A stretch of 64,000 nucleotides of DNA from Lysobacter oculi (lineage in GTDB: Bacteria; Pseudomonadota; Gammaproteobacteria; Xanthomonadales; Xanthomonadaceae), in the NCBI RefSeq assembly GCF_003293695.1, contig NZ_CP029556.1, positions 1,064,001 to 1,128,000 on the forward strand, given 5' to 3'. The first letter of the stretch is position 1, and each line of letters opens with the position of its first letter. Below are positions 49,955 to 58,737 of the stretch, one piece after another. A program made the position numbers and the translations under genes. The notes below the pieces were generated by a model. That model searched no databases and was not told the origin of the DNA. It was given only the letters and a program-made list of their open reading frames with translations.

Positions 49955-50599
49955 ATGGGCATCACCACGATCCGCGGCGAACGCATCGCCGTCAGCTTCG
50001 ACAGCGACCGCTGCATCCACGCGCGCTTCTGTGTGCTCGGCAATCCCAAGGTCTTCGTGCCGGGCGCGGACGGCCAGTGGATCTTCCCGGACCAGGCCGA
50101 TGCCAACGAGGTGGAGGCGATCATCCGCCGCTGCCCGTCCGGTGCGCTGGCCTTCGAGCGGCTGGACGGCCAGGCCGACGAGCATCCGCCCGTGGTCAAC
50201 ATCATCAAGATGCATGAAAACGGTCCGCTCGACCTGCATGCCGACACGCTGATGAACGACGGCAGCCACCGCCTGCGCACCGTGCTCTGCCGCTGCGGCC
50301 ACTCCAACAAAAAACCGTATTGCGACGGCAGCCACCACGACAGTCATTTCAGCGCCTCCGGCGAGCGCGACGCGAAGGAGGATGCCAAGCCGCTGGCCGA
50401 ACGCGGCGGCGAACTGCGCGTGCGGCCGCAGAAGAACGGCCCGCTCAAGCTGGAAGGCCCGCGGGAACTGGTCAGCGGCGGCAACCGCACGCTCGACCGC
50501 ATGGAATCGGTGAAGCTGTGCCGCTGCGGGCATTCCGGCAACAAGCCCTATTGCGACGGCAGCCACAAGAAAGTGGGCTTCGAGGCCGAAGGCGAATAG
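49955..50599 (+). CDS. Iron-sulfur protein: divergent 4Fe-4S domain plus two CDGSH domains
   Basis: A 214-residue cytoplasmic protein. The N-terminal part (about 5-75) is a divergent mono-cluster ferredoxin domain with cysteines in DRCIHARFCVLG and RRCPSGALAFE. It is followed by two CDGSH domains, each with C-x-C-x9-C-D-G-S-H: CRCGHSNKKPYCDGSH and CRCGHSGNKPYCDGSH. CDGSH centres are redox-active 2Fe-2S clusters with one His ligand, so three clusters are possible. GGGAGG precedes the ATG at 49955. Electron transfer or cluster transfer is likely; the partner is unknown, though sufE is nearby. Confidence 0.88.
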   Translation: MGITTIRGERIAVSFDSDRCIHARFCVLGNPKVFVPGADGQWIFPDQADANEVEAIIRRCPSGALAFERLDGQADEHPPVVNIIKMHENGPLDLHADTLMNDGSHRLRTVLCRCGHSNKKPYCDGSHHDSHFSASGERDAKEDAKPLAERGGELRVRPQKNGPLKLEGPRELVSGGNRTLDRMESVKLCRCGHSGNKPYCDGSHKKVGFEAEGE

Positions 50600-50622
50600 C
50601 CGCTCGTCGTGCCCGTATACGG

Positions 50623-50653
50623 AAAAGCCCCGCGGATGCGGGGCTTTTCTTTG
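50623..50653. terminator. Bidirectional intrinsic terminator between the Fe-S gene and dksA
   Basis: A perfect 11-bp stem AAAAGCCCCGC / GCGGGGCTTTT around GGAT, followed by CTTT on the plus strand and by a short T-rich end on the minus strand. It lies between convergent genes, so it probably serves both. Confidence 0.88.
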
Positions 50654-50686
50654 GCTGGCGATGTGGCTTCGCCGAAGGGGCCAGGC

Positions 50687-51703
50687 TCAGTCGCCCTGCT
50701 GCTTCTGGCGGATTTCCCAGCGCTCCTGCGCATCGATGGTGCGCTCGGCCTGCGGGCGCGCCTCGAGGCGGTCCAGGCCGATCTCTTCGCCGGTATCGAC
50801 GCAGTAGCCGTAGTCGCCCTCGTCCACCCGCTTGATGATGCTTTCGATCTTGTTGATCAGCTTGCGGTAGCGGTCGCGGGTGCGCAGTTCCAGCGCGTTT
50901 TCGGTCTCGCGGCTGGCGCGCTCGGCCTCGTCACCGATGTCGCGGACTTCGTCCTTGAGGTTCTCGATGGTCTGCTTGGACTCCTCCACCAGCTCCTCAC
51001 GGCGCGTGATCAGCTTCTGGCGGAAGTACTCCATCTGCAGCGGGTTCATGTACTCCTCGTCCGCCGACGGCTTGTAGCCGGCCGGCAGCACCGGGCGGCC
51101 AGTGACGTCGTTGACCTTGAAGTTCACCGGCTTGGCCGTGCTCTTGGGCGCCGCCGGCTTCTGGCCGGTGGTCACCGCACGCAGCACCTTGAACGGGCCG
51201 GCAGCCGGACGGCTCGGGGCCGGCTTGGCAACGGGCTTGGCCGCGACGGGTGCCGGCTTTTCCACCTTCGCCTTGGCGACGGGCGCCGGGGCGGCAGCGG
51301 GCTTGGCCTTGGCGACCGGCGCTTTCGCGGGCCCCGCCTTCGCAGCGGGTGCCTTCACGGGTGCGGGCTTGGCCGGTGCCACGGCCTTCTTCGCGACCGG
51401 GGCGGCCTTGGCCGCCGGCTTCTTGGCCGGAGCAACCTTGGTGACAGCCGCCTTCTTCGGCGCGGCGGCCTTGGCCACCGGCTTGGCCGGCGCGGCCTTC
51501 TTCACCGCCACCTTCTTGGCCGGCACCGCCTTCTTCACCGCCTTGGTCACGGCTTTCGCAGCCGGCTTGGCAACCTTTTTCACGGCCTTGGCCGGGGTCT
51601 TCGCCACCTTCTTGGCGGCGGGCTTGGCGACCTTGGCGGCCGGCTTCGCGGCCTTCGGCGCGGACTTGGTTGCGGTTTTCTTGGCGGGTTTCTTGGCTGC
51701 CAC
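50687..51703 (-). CDS. dksA: DksA-family transcription factor with histone-H1-like N-terminal tail
   Basis: A 338-residue protein; E. coli DksA has 151. The first 190 or so residues are Lys/Ala/Pro repeats (AKKPAKKTATK type, PAKKA/AKPVAK), disordered, highly basic and like bacterial H1-type tails. The DksA core is in the last 130 residues: a coiled-coil with the tip motif D-x-x-D-x-A (DIGDEA), then GDYGYCVDTGEEIG. Three of four zinc cysteines are replaced (Cys301 kept; Thr304, Thr322 and Ala325 instead), so it probably folds without zinc. It should bind the RNA polymerase secondary channel with ppGpp; the tail might bind DNA or RNA. Confidence 0.9.
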   Translation of the reverse strand: MAAKKPAKKTATKSAPKAAKPAAKVAKPAAKKVAKTPAKAVKKVAKPAAKAVTKAVKKAVPAKKVAVKKAAPAKPVAKAAAPKKAAVTKVAPAKKPAAKAAPVAKKAVAPAKPAPVKAPAAKAGPAKAPVAKAKPAAAPAPVAKAKVEKPAPVAAKPVAKPAPSRPAAGPFKVLRAVTTGQKPAAPKSTAKPVNFKVNDVTGRPVLPAGYKPSADEEYMNPLQMEYFRQKLITRREELVEESKQTIENLKDEVRDIGDEAERASRETENALELRTRDRYRKLINKIESIIKRVDEGDYGYCVDTGEEIGLDRLEARPQAERTIDAQERWEIRQKQQGD

Positions 51704-51809
51704 TACTGTTTTCCTTGAGTTCCCTTGAGCCGGGGAAGCGGGCTGTTATAGCCTAGGGACCCCCCTCAGGCAAGCGCGCCATTATCCGGCATTTCGGCGT
51801 CCAAGCCCC

Positions 51810-52031
51810 GTGATTTCCAGATTCCTCATCTTCTGCCTGCGCGGTTACAAGCGCTGGATCAGCCCCCTGCTCGGCCAGCGCTGCCGATTCACGCCGACCT
51901 GTTCGGAGTACGCCATGGGCGCGGTCGAGCGTTTCGGCCCGTTGCGCGGCAGCTGGATGGCCGCCAGACGCATCGGCCGCTGCCATCCATTGCACCCCGG
52001 CGGGCACGACCCCGTGCCACCCCGCCAATAA
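51810..52031 (+). CDS. yidD: Membrane protein insertion efficiency factor YidD
   Basis: A 73-residue protein that aids YidC-dependent membrane insertion. It has the family pattern [23 protein letters not shown] with three conserved cysteines overall and the closing [16 protein letters not shown] start at 51810. It is here next to dihydroorotase rather than in the usual rpmH-rnpA-yidC cluster. pyrC starts 13 bases downstream. Confidence 0.9.
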   Translation: MISRFLIFCLRGYKRWISPLLGQRCRFTPTCSEYAMGAVERFGPLRGSWMAARRIGRCHPLHPGGHDPVPPRQ

Positions 52032-52044
52032 TCCAAGGAATGCC

Positions 52045-53391
52045 ATGAAGTCCACGCTCATCGTCAATGCCCGCCTGATCAACGAGGGCCGCGAGTTCGA
52101 AGGCGACCTGCGCATCGAAGGCGAGCGCATCGCGCTGATCGGCGACGCGCTGGCCGCCCGCCCCGGCGAAACGGTGGTGGATGCCGGCGGCCGCTGGCTG
52201 ATGCCGGGGATGATCGACGACCAGGTCCACTTCCGCGATCCCGGCCTGACCCACAAGGGCGACATCGCCACCGAATCGGCGGCGGCGGTGGCTGGCGGCA
52301 TCACCAGTTTCATGGACATGCCCAACACCAACCCGCCGACGCTCGACAGCGCCGTGCTGGAGGCCAAATACCGGCACGCCGCCGGCCGCGCCTGGGGCAA
52401 TTACGGCTTCTACCATGGCGCCAGCAACGACAACCTGGACGCGATCCGCGCACTCGACCCGAAGGCCGCGCCGGGCATCAAGGTGTTCATGGGCGCGTCC
52501 ACCGGCAACATGCTGGTCGACGACCCGGACACGCTCGACGCGATCTTCCGCGAGACGCCGGTGCCGATCATCACCCACTGCGAAGACACGCCGATGATCG
52601 ACGCGCGCTTCGCCGCCTTCCAGGCCGAGCATGGCGATGCGCTCTCCGCCGGGCACCATCCCGACATCCGCAGCCGCGAGGCCTGCCTGAAGTCGAGCAC
52701 CTTCGCAGTGGAACTGGCGCGCCGCCACGACACCCGCCTGCACGTGCTGCACATCTCCACCGCCGACGAACTGGCGCTGTTCGAGCAGGGCCCGCTGATC
52801 CGCGCCGACGGCAGCCGCAAGCGCATCACCGCCGAGACCTGCGTGCACTTCCTGCATTTCGCGCGCGCCGACTACGCGCGGCTGGGCAACTTCATCAAGT
52901 GCAATCCGGCGATCAAGGACGAGTCCGACCGCATCGCACTGATCGCGGCGCTGGCCAATGACGTCATCGACGTCCTCGCCACCGACCACGCCCCGCACAC
53001 GCTGGAGGAAAAGCAGCAGCCCTACGCCAAGGCGCCGAGCGGCCTGCCGCTGGTGCAGTACGCGCTGCTGGTCGCGCTGGAGCATGTGCGCGAAGCCCGG
53101 TTGACCCGTGCCCAGGTCGTGCAGAAGTTCGCGCACGCCCCGGCGCAGTTGTTCGATGTCGCCGAACGCGGCTTCCTGCGCGAAGGCTTCTACGCCGACC
53201 TGGTGATGGTCGAAGACCGGCCGCTGACCGTCGAGCGCGAGGACATCCTGTCGAAGTGCGGCTGGTCGCCGTTCGAAGGCCACACCTTCGGATCGCGCGT
53301 GGCCGGCACCTGGGTCAATGGCCGCCAGGTCTGGGACGGCACCCGCCTGATCGGCCAGGCCGACGGCCAGCGCCTGCGCTTCGACCGGTGA
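52045..53391 (+). CDS. pyrC: Dihydroorotase (class I-like, variant metal site)
   Basis: A 448-residue amidohydrolase of pyrimidine synthesis, closing carbamoyl aspartate to dihydroorotate. It has the composite barrel: PGMIDDQVHFRDPGLTHKGD, DMPNTNPPT, GIKVFMGASTGNM, IITHCED, LHVLHISTADE and LATDHAPHT. The first His of the usual H-x-H metal motif is Gln (DQVH), as in a subgroup of bacterial dihydroorotases. An allantoinase or other hydantoinase-like role is possible, but NPP and DHAPH fit dihydroorotase best. A GTGA overlap allows coupling to the next lipoprotein gene. Confidence 0.88.
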   Translation: MKSTLIVNARLINEGREFEGDLRIEGERIALIGDALAARPGETVVDAGGRWLMPGMIDDQVHFRDPGLTHKGDIATESAAAVAGGITSFMDMPNTNPPTLDSAVLEAKYRHAAGRAWGNYGFYHGASNDNLDAIRALDPKAAPGIKVFMGASTGNMLVDDPDTLDAIFRETPVPIITHCEDTPMIDARFAAFQAEHGDALSAGHHPDIRSREACLKSSTFAVELARRHDTRLHVLHISTADELALFEQGPLIRADGSRKRITAETCVHFLHFARADYARLGNFIKCNPAIKDESDRIALIAALANDVIDVLATDHAPHTLEEKQQPYAKAPSGLPLVQYALLVALEHVREARLTRAQVVQKFAHAPAQLFDVAERGFLREGFYADLVMVEDRPLTVEREDILSKCGWSPFEGHTFGSRVAGTWVNGRQVWDGTRLIGQADGQRLRFDR

Positions 53392-53402
53392 GTGCATTGG
53401 AT

Positions 53403-53936
53403 ATGAGGATGTGGGTGCTGGCCGCCGCATTGGCCGGCGCCGTCACCGCCTGCGCCGCCCCCGATACCGCCCCCAAGCGCGAGCCGCAGGCACCGCCGAT
53501 GGCCGCTTCGCCCGCCGCGCAGCAGGCCGCGGCATCGCCCCCGGCGAAAGCCGCCCCCGCGGCCGTCACCCAGCCCGCGGGAGCCGCGCCGGTTCGCGCA
53601 AATCCGCCGCCCGCCCCCGCCAAGGACACGCCCGTGCATCGCAAAGTGCCTGTCAGCCCGCCGTCGCCGGATGCACCCAACCTGCCCCCGGGAGAGCGCC
53701 ATGGCGGCAGCGCCGTCTTCGTGCCCCGCAGCATCAGGCCGGACGAGGCGCTGGCAGGTCGCGTTCCCGCCGGCAGCCGGGTCGAGGCGGATGGCCGTTC
53801 CATTCCGGTGAATGCGGAGGGCGGATTCAGCATTCCCGCCCCGCATCGTTCCAACAGCGTCATCAATTTGAGCGTGAAACGGTCGGATGACATTCGTCCG
53901 CCGATGACCCTCAAAGTCCATGTGCTGGCTGACTGA
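53403..53936 (+). CDS. Predicted lipoprotein with a C-terminal beta domain like the M23 peptidase N-domain
   Basis: A 177-residue protein with lipoprotein signal MRMWVLAAALAGAVTAC (Cys near residue 17), a long disordered Ala/Pro-rich linker to about residue 105, and a compact C-terminal domain (GSAVFVPRSIRP to KVHVLAD). That domain shares a pattern with the N-terminal domain of the M23 peptidase at 57848: G-R-x3-G-x2-V-x3-G-R-x3-V-x-A-x-G-x-F. An upstream in-frame GTG at 53388 would overlap the pyrC stop, but the ATG at 53403 gives a compact signal peptide. Function unknown; envelope localisation is likely. Confidence 0.7.
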   Translation: MRMWVLAAALAGAVTACAAPDTAPKREPQAPPMAASPAAQQAAASPPAKAAPAAVTQPAGAAPVRANPPPAPAKDTPVHRKVPVSPPSPDAPNLPPGERHGGSAVFVPRSIRPDEALAGRVPAGSRVEADGRSIPVNAEGGFSIPAPHRSNSVINLSVKRSDDIRPPMTLKVHVLAD

Positions 53937-54150
53937 CGCCACCGACGCGTCTAAATTGTCAGATTATTCCTAGACATTCTCCGGTTTTCGTTGATATTCC
54001 GCCTGTGAAATTGGGGCGGACAAAGCGGGTGGTCCATCTGACCCCTGCCATCGGTTGGATTCTGGGCACCCGGCAATTGTGCTAAAACGCGCAACAGCCC
54101 TTCATCTGTTGTTCACGTGAAGGCTATCCCTCGACCCTTGGAATTGTTCA

Positions 54151-57100
54151 ATGACCCGGAGCCTTGCCCCGCGCGCCGCACGTCGTGTCGCGCCCAACCG
54201 TTCTCCCCTGTTCACCGCGATCGTTTTCAGCCTGGTGCTCGGCGCGACCGCCGCGCAGGCCGAAACCCGCATCCCGGCCATCGGTGCCGACGCCCAGTGC
54301 GACGCCAATGCCACTGCCGCCGATCGCCTGGATTGCCTGGACCGCCAGGCCCAGCTGCACGGCGCACGCCTGCAGCCGGCCAACACGGCTTCGGTCGGCA
54401 CGCCGGTCGCGCCGGTCACCGCTGCCGCTGAAACCGGCAAGCCGGGCGACCCCGACAGCTGGCGCACCGAGGAGTTCGAGCAGGACTGGGGCCTGGGCGC
54501 CATCAACGCGCACCACGCCTATGCGCGCGGCCTGACCGGCGCCGGCATCCGCGTCGGCATCTTCGATTCCGGCGTGTCGCTCAAGCATGAGGAATTCGCC
54601 GGCAAGGACCACCGCGGCCTGGTGATCGGCGACCTGCTGGCCGACGGCAGCCGTTGCGCCCCCGACTACGCCATCGCCGGCCCGGACGCCTGCTTCGGCA
54701 GCGACGGCGGCCGCCCGCAGGTCACCGCGACCTATTGGGACCCGGCCCTCGAGCCCTACCTCAAGCCCGAATACGCCTACCTGCTCGGCAAGCTGGCGCT
54801 GGGCTATGAATCGCACGGCACCCACGTCGCCGGCACCATCGCCGCCAACCGCGATGGCAACGGCATGCACGGCGTCGCCTTCGGCGCGACGTTCAACTCG
54901 GCCCGCCTGTTCGGTGACAGCTTCGAGATCCTCGACATCAACTGCGCCTTCTTCGGCCAGTGCCGCGGTGCCAGCCAGGGCGCTTCGGAAAGCGCCTTCG
55001 CCGACATGTACGCGCAGATGAACGCCGCCAACGTGCGCGCGATCAACCACAGCTGGGGCCTGGGCCGCGAGCCCACCACCAAGGCCGCGCAGGACGCGAT
55101 GTACAACAGTGCCGCCAACCGCGAACAGTGGGAAGTCATCCGCGACGGCTCGCTGGCCAAGGGCATGATCCAGGTCTGGGCCGCCGGCAACACCTCGTCG
55201 GTGATCCGCAGCCCCAACCTGAGCCCGATCGCCGGCATCTACGCCACCCTGCCGCGCTACATGCCGGAGCTGGAGCAGTACTGGCTGAGCGTGGTCAACG
55301 TGGGCGAGACCGGCAATGCCGCCAACCCCTACGTGCTGAGCAACCGCTCGATGAAGTGCGGCCTGAGCATGAACTGGTGCGTGGCCGCGCCCGGCAGCGT
55401 CATCACCTCCACCGTCGATGGCGGCGAAGCGCTCATCGACGACCTGGTCGAGGACGAGAACGGCAACTACCTGATCCCGGACATCGCCGACATCGTTTCG
55501 CGCTTCGGCTACGAGGACTACAGCGGCACCTCGATGGCGGCACCGCACGTCACCGGCGCGCTGGCCCTGCTGTTCCAGCGCTACCCGTACCTGAGCAACC
55601 CGCAGGTCCGCGACATCCTGCTGACCACCGCGACCGATCTCGGCGCGGCCGGCGTCGATGACATCTACGGCTGGGGCCTGATCAACCTGAAGAAGGCGAT
55701 CGAAGGCTACGGCCAGTTCCGCGTTGACACCTACGTGGTGATGAACCAACAGGCCGGTGGCCTGCACGTCTGGAACGACGCCCGCGTCTGGGACAACTGG
55801 ACCAACGACATCGGCGGCTCGGGCCGTCTGAGCTTCGACAGTCAGGCCGGTGGCTGGCTGCGCCTGTCGGGCAAGAACAGCTTCAACGGCCTGACCGTCA
55901 AGGGCGGCGTGCTTGAACTGACCGGTGCCAACACGCTGGCCAGCGACGTCAAGGTGGACGGCGGCATCTTCATGCTCGGCGCCAACGGCACGCTGACCGG
56001 CAGCCCGCTCACCGTCAACGGCGGCGCGGCGGTCATCAACGGCAAGGTGCTGGGCGCGGCCACCGTCATCAACAAGACTGGCTACCTGCGCGGCACCGGC
56101 ACCCTGGGAAACACCACGGTGTTCGGCACCATCGCCCCGGGCAACTCCATCGGCACGCTGACCATCAACGGCGACTACGTGCAGAAGGCCGGTTCGTTCG
56201 TCGATGTGGAAATCGAGCCGCCGAGCAGCAACGACATGATCGCGGTCAGCGGCAAGGCCACGCTGGAAGGCGGCACCGTGCGCGCCATCCGCATGCCGGG
56301 CGTGTTCGCGCTGGGCCAGAGCTACAACATCCTGAGCGCCCAGGGCGGCGTCACCGGCACCTTCGCCGGCGTGGATACCGGTGGCCTCAGCCCGTTCCTC
56401 GGCATGAACCTGCGCTACGGCGCCAACAACGTGTTGGTCGATGTGATCCGCGCCGCCGCGCTGGCTTCGGTGGCGGGCACGGCCAACCAGAAGGCCACCT
56501 CCGCCGCGCTCGACGGCCTGGCCAACAACAATGCGCTGCTGCAGGCACTGGTGATGCTGCCGGATGCGGCCAGCGCCAATGCCGCCTTCGACCGCCTCTC
56601 CGGCGAACTGCACCCGACCGTGCGCGGCCTGCTGGCCGATGACAGCCGCCATGTCCGCAACGTCGCGCTGACCCGTGCCCGCACCGGCCAGGACGCCTTC
56701 ACCGGCCAGTCCGCCGGCACCGGCTTCGCGCTCTGGGCCGACCTGCTCTCCAACGGCGGTTCGCTGGAAGGCAATGCCAATGCGGCTTCGGCCCGTTACT
56801 CCGGCCACCAGATGCTGGTCGGCGGTGACTACCAGTTCGACGGCGGCTGGCGCGTCGGCGTGCTAGGCGGCACCGGCCGCAGCGATGCCGATGTCGGCCT
56901 GCGCGCGTCCAAGGCGGAAATCCGCAGCCGCATGATCGGCGTGTACGGCAGCCAGCGCTGGGGCGGTTTCGGCGTGCAGGGTGGCCTGAGCCACGCGGCG
57001 CACGAGATCGACGGCGAGCGCACCGCCGCCTTCGCCAACTTCAGCAATGGCCTGAAGTCGCGCTACGACGGCAGCACCGACCAGGCCTTCGTCGAAGCCG

Positions 57101-57552
57101 GCTACCTGTTCGGCGGCGCCGCCTGGCAGATCGAGCCCTACCTGCAGTACGCCAACGTCCGCGTCGAGACCGATGCGTTCACCGAAACCGGTGGCGTCGC
57201 GGCCCTGCATGCCGGCAGCGGCGAGAGCAAGCTCGACCTCGCCACCGGCGGCCTGCGCTTCAGCCTGAACCTGAAGGGCGCGCAGCAGGAACAGACCTGG
57301 CTGAGCCTGCGTGGCGGCCTGGCCTATCGCCAGGCCAACGGCGACGTGACCCCGGCCAGCGCCATGAACTTCGCCGGCAGCGGCGTGTTCACCGTGCAGG
57401 GTGCCCCGCTGGCCAAGAAGGCCACGCTGGGCGAGCTCGGCATCGCCGCGCGCCTGTCGGAGCGCACCTTGCTGGAGCTGGGTTATACCGGCCAGTTCGC
57501 CGACGAGGGCAACGACCACGGCGCCAACGCCCGCATCTCGGTCCGCTTCTGA
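54151..57552 (+). CDS. S8 autotransporter serine protease, complete
   Basis: A 1133-residue secreted protease. A long signal peptide (to about residue 38, FSLVLGATAAQA) is followed by a subtilisin domain with Asp in GIFDSGVSLKH (about 139), His in SHGTHVAGTIAAN (about 222) and Ser in GTSMAAPHVTGA (about 461). Beta-helix passenger follows (about 560-770; GGVLELTGANTLASDVKVDGG), then an autotransporter barrel (about 860-1133) ending ARISVRF, with the terminal Phe recognised by the Bam complex. Several Cys pairs occur in the protease part, unusual for an autotransporter passenger. Serum-resistance or nutritional protease roles are known for relatives; the substrate here is unknown. The 214-base upstream gap is AT-richer and may hold the promoter. 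Confidence 0.93.
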   Translation: MTRSLAPRAARRVAPNRSPLFTAIVFSLVLGATAAQAETRIPAIGADAQCDANATAADRLDCLDRQAQLHGARLQPANTASVGTPVAPVTAAAETGKPGDPDSWRTEEFEQDWGLGAINAHHAYARGLTGAGIRVGIFDSGVSLKHEEFAGKDHRGLVIGDLLADGSRCAPDYAIAGPDACFGSDGGRPQVTATYWDPALEPYLKPEYAYLLGKLALGYESHGTHVAGTIAANRDGNGMHGVAFGATFNSARLFGDSFEILDINCAFFGQCRGASQGASESAFADMYAQMNAANVRAINHSWGLGREPTTKAAQDAMYNSAANREQWEVIRDGSLAKGMIQVWAAGNTSSVIRSPNLSPIAGIYATLPRYMPELEQYWLSVVNVGETGNAANPYVLSNRSMKCGLSMNWCVAAPGSVITSTVDGGEALIDDLVEDENGNYLIPDIADIVSRFGYEDYSGTSMAAPHVTGALALLFQRYPYLSNPQVRDILLTTATDLGAAGVDDIYGWGLINLKKAIEGYGQFRVDTYVVMNQQAGGLHVWNDARVWDNWTNDIGGSGRLSFDSQAGGWLRLSGKNSFNGLTVKGGVLELTGANTLASDVKVDGGIFMLGANGTLTGSPLTVNGGAAVINGKVLGAATVINKTGYLRGTGTLGNTTVFGTIAPGNSIGTLTINGDYVQKAGSFVDVEIEPPSSNDMIAVSGKATLEGGTVRAIRMPGVFALGQSYNILSAQGGVTGTFAGVDTGGLSPFLGMNLRYGANNVLVDVIRAAALASVAGTANQKATSAALDGLANNNALLQALVMLPDAASANAAFDRLSGELHPTVRGLLADDSRHVRNVALTRARTGQDAFTGQSAGTGFALWADLLSNGGSLEGNANAASARYSGHQMLVGGDYQFDGGWRVGVLGGTGRSDADVGLRASKAEIRSRMIGVYGSQRWGGFGVQGGLSHAAHEIDGERTAAFANFSNGLKSRYDGSTDQAFVEAGYLFGGAAWQIEPYLQYANVRVETDAFTETGGVAALHAGSGESKLDLATGGLRFSLNLKGAQQEQTWLSLRGGLAYRQANGDVTPASAMNFAGSGVFTVQGAPLAKKATLGELGIAARLSERTLLELGYTGQFADEGNDHGANARISVRF

Positions 57553-57575
57553 TCGGACTGCGTGTAAGTGTCGGG

Positions 57576-57607
57576 AAAGGGGCGGCTCCGGCCGCCCTTT
57601 TCTTTTG
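57576..57607 (+). terminator. Intrinsic terminator after the autotransporter gene
   Basis: GGGCGGC pairs with GCCGCCC around TCCG, extended by A/G-T pairs, and is followed by TTTTCTTTT. It is 24 bases downstream of the stop codon. The remaining 240 bases before the M23 gene show no clear gene. Confidence 0.85.
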
Positions 57608-57847
57608 GGGGGATGCGGAATGAGGATGTGGCTTCGGTTGCGCCGCGCTTGCGGAGACGGCCTCGCCCCCATCGTTGCCCGAAGATTCCGCTCTACTGAG
57701 CCTCGGACGCGCGGGCGATTGCACCGCGATATCCGGCACGAAGCGTCTTCACCGCATCACGCCCCGCGCTGCGATGGATGACGCACCGTGGCGGCAGGTT
57801 CATCGCATCTGCGGCAAGCTGGGTCACAGCCCCACCGGAGACCCCGC

Positions 57848-58663
57848 ATGAAGATGCCCCGCCCGCTGCTCGCCGCATTGCTGCTCGCCGCGCTGCCGGC
57901 TCTCGCCCAGCAGACCCGCATCGCCGACCTGCCGGCGAAGGCCTCGCAGGGCGCGTTGATCATCGGCCGCGCGGTGCCGGGCGCCGATGTGCGGGTGGAA
58001 GGACGCAAGCTGCGCGTGGATGCGCAGGGCCGCTTCGTGTTCGGCATCGGGCGCGACGAGAAGGGCCCGATGCGCGTCCGCATCCAGCCACCGGGCGGCG
58101 AGATCCTCACCGCCGACATCACCGTCACCCCGCGCGACTGGCCGATCCAGCGCATCAACGGCGTGCCGCCTTCCACCGTCAATCCGCCACCGGCCATCGC
58201 CGCCCGCATCGCGCGCGAGAATGGCAGGATCGTCGCCGCCCGCCGCGACGACAGCGCCGCCGACAACTTCGCCCAGACCTTCATCTGGCCGGTGCAGGGC
58301 CGCATCAGCGGGCGCTTCGGCAACCAGCGCATCTTCAACGGCACGCCCAAGTCGCCGCATTCGGGCATGGACATCGCCGCCGGCGCCGGCACCCCGATCC
58401 GCGCCCCGGCCGGCGGCACCGTGACCCTGGCCGAAAAAGATTTCTACCTGACCGGCGGCACGGTGATGATCGACCACGGCCACGGCGTCAGCAGCAACTT
58501 CCTGCATATGTCGCGGCTCGACGTGAAGGTGGGCGATGTCGTCAAACAGGGCGACGTGGTCGGCGCGGTCGGTTCCACCGGGCGCTCGACCGGGCCGCAT
58601 CTGCACTGGGGGATGACGTGGTTTGATACCAAGATCGATCCCTTGCTGGTGCTGCCGAAGTAA
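57848..58663 (+). CDS. Periplasmic M23 metallopeptidase
   Basis: A 271-residue peptidoglycan endopeptidase-type protein with signal peptide MKMPRPLLAALLLAALPALA. An N-terminal beta domain (about 30-95) precedes the LytM/M23 domain: zinc ligands in HSGMD (H-x3-D) and HLHWG (H-x-H), plus GRISGRFGNQRIFNG. All catalytic residues seem intact, so it should cut peptide cross-links. The start at 57848 gives the signal peptide. Its last 15 codons are repeated, in decayed form, 119 bases downstream. Confidence 0.92.
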   Translation: MKMPRPLLAALLLAALPALAQQTRIADLPAKASQGALIIGRAVPGADVRVEGRKLRVDAQGRFVFGIGRDEKGPMRVRIQPPGGEILTADITVTPRDWPIQRINGVPPSTVNPPPAIAARIARENGRIVAARRDDSAADNFAQTFIWPVQGRISGRFGNQRIFNGTPKSPHSGMDIAAGAGTPIRAPAGGTVTLAEKDFYLTGGTVMIDHGHGVSSNFLHMSRLDVKVGDVVKQGDVVGAVGSTGRSTGPHLHWGMTWFDTKIDPLLVLPK

Positions 58664-58737
58664 CAGTATTCGCATGTGGATGACGATGCGCGCGGCGGCG
58701 CGTTTGAGTCACCGAAACCGTCATTTCGTGATGGGCG

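Noticed and set aside
51240..51700. Low-complexity repeat DNA as a separate element
   Set aside because: It is the Lys/Ala/Pro-rich coding region of the DksA tail, in frame with the DksA core.
54148..56808. An 886-codon open frame on the minus strand opposite the autotransporter
   Set aside because: It is an antisense shadow caused by high GC and third-position bias; its translation is Gly/Val/Arg/His-rich with no motifs, while the plus strand encodes a full protease-autotransporter.
50655..57640. Recurrent GATGTGGCTTCG-like words in intergenic DNA (near 50658 and 57624)
   Set aside because: Only two short matches without shared flanks or symmetry; chance or base composition cannot be excluded.
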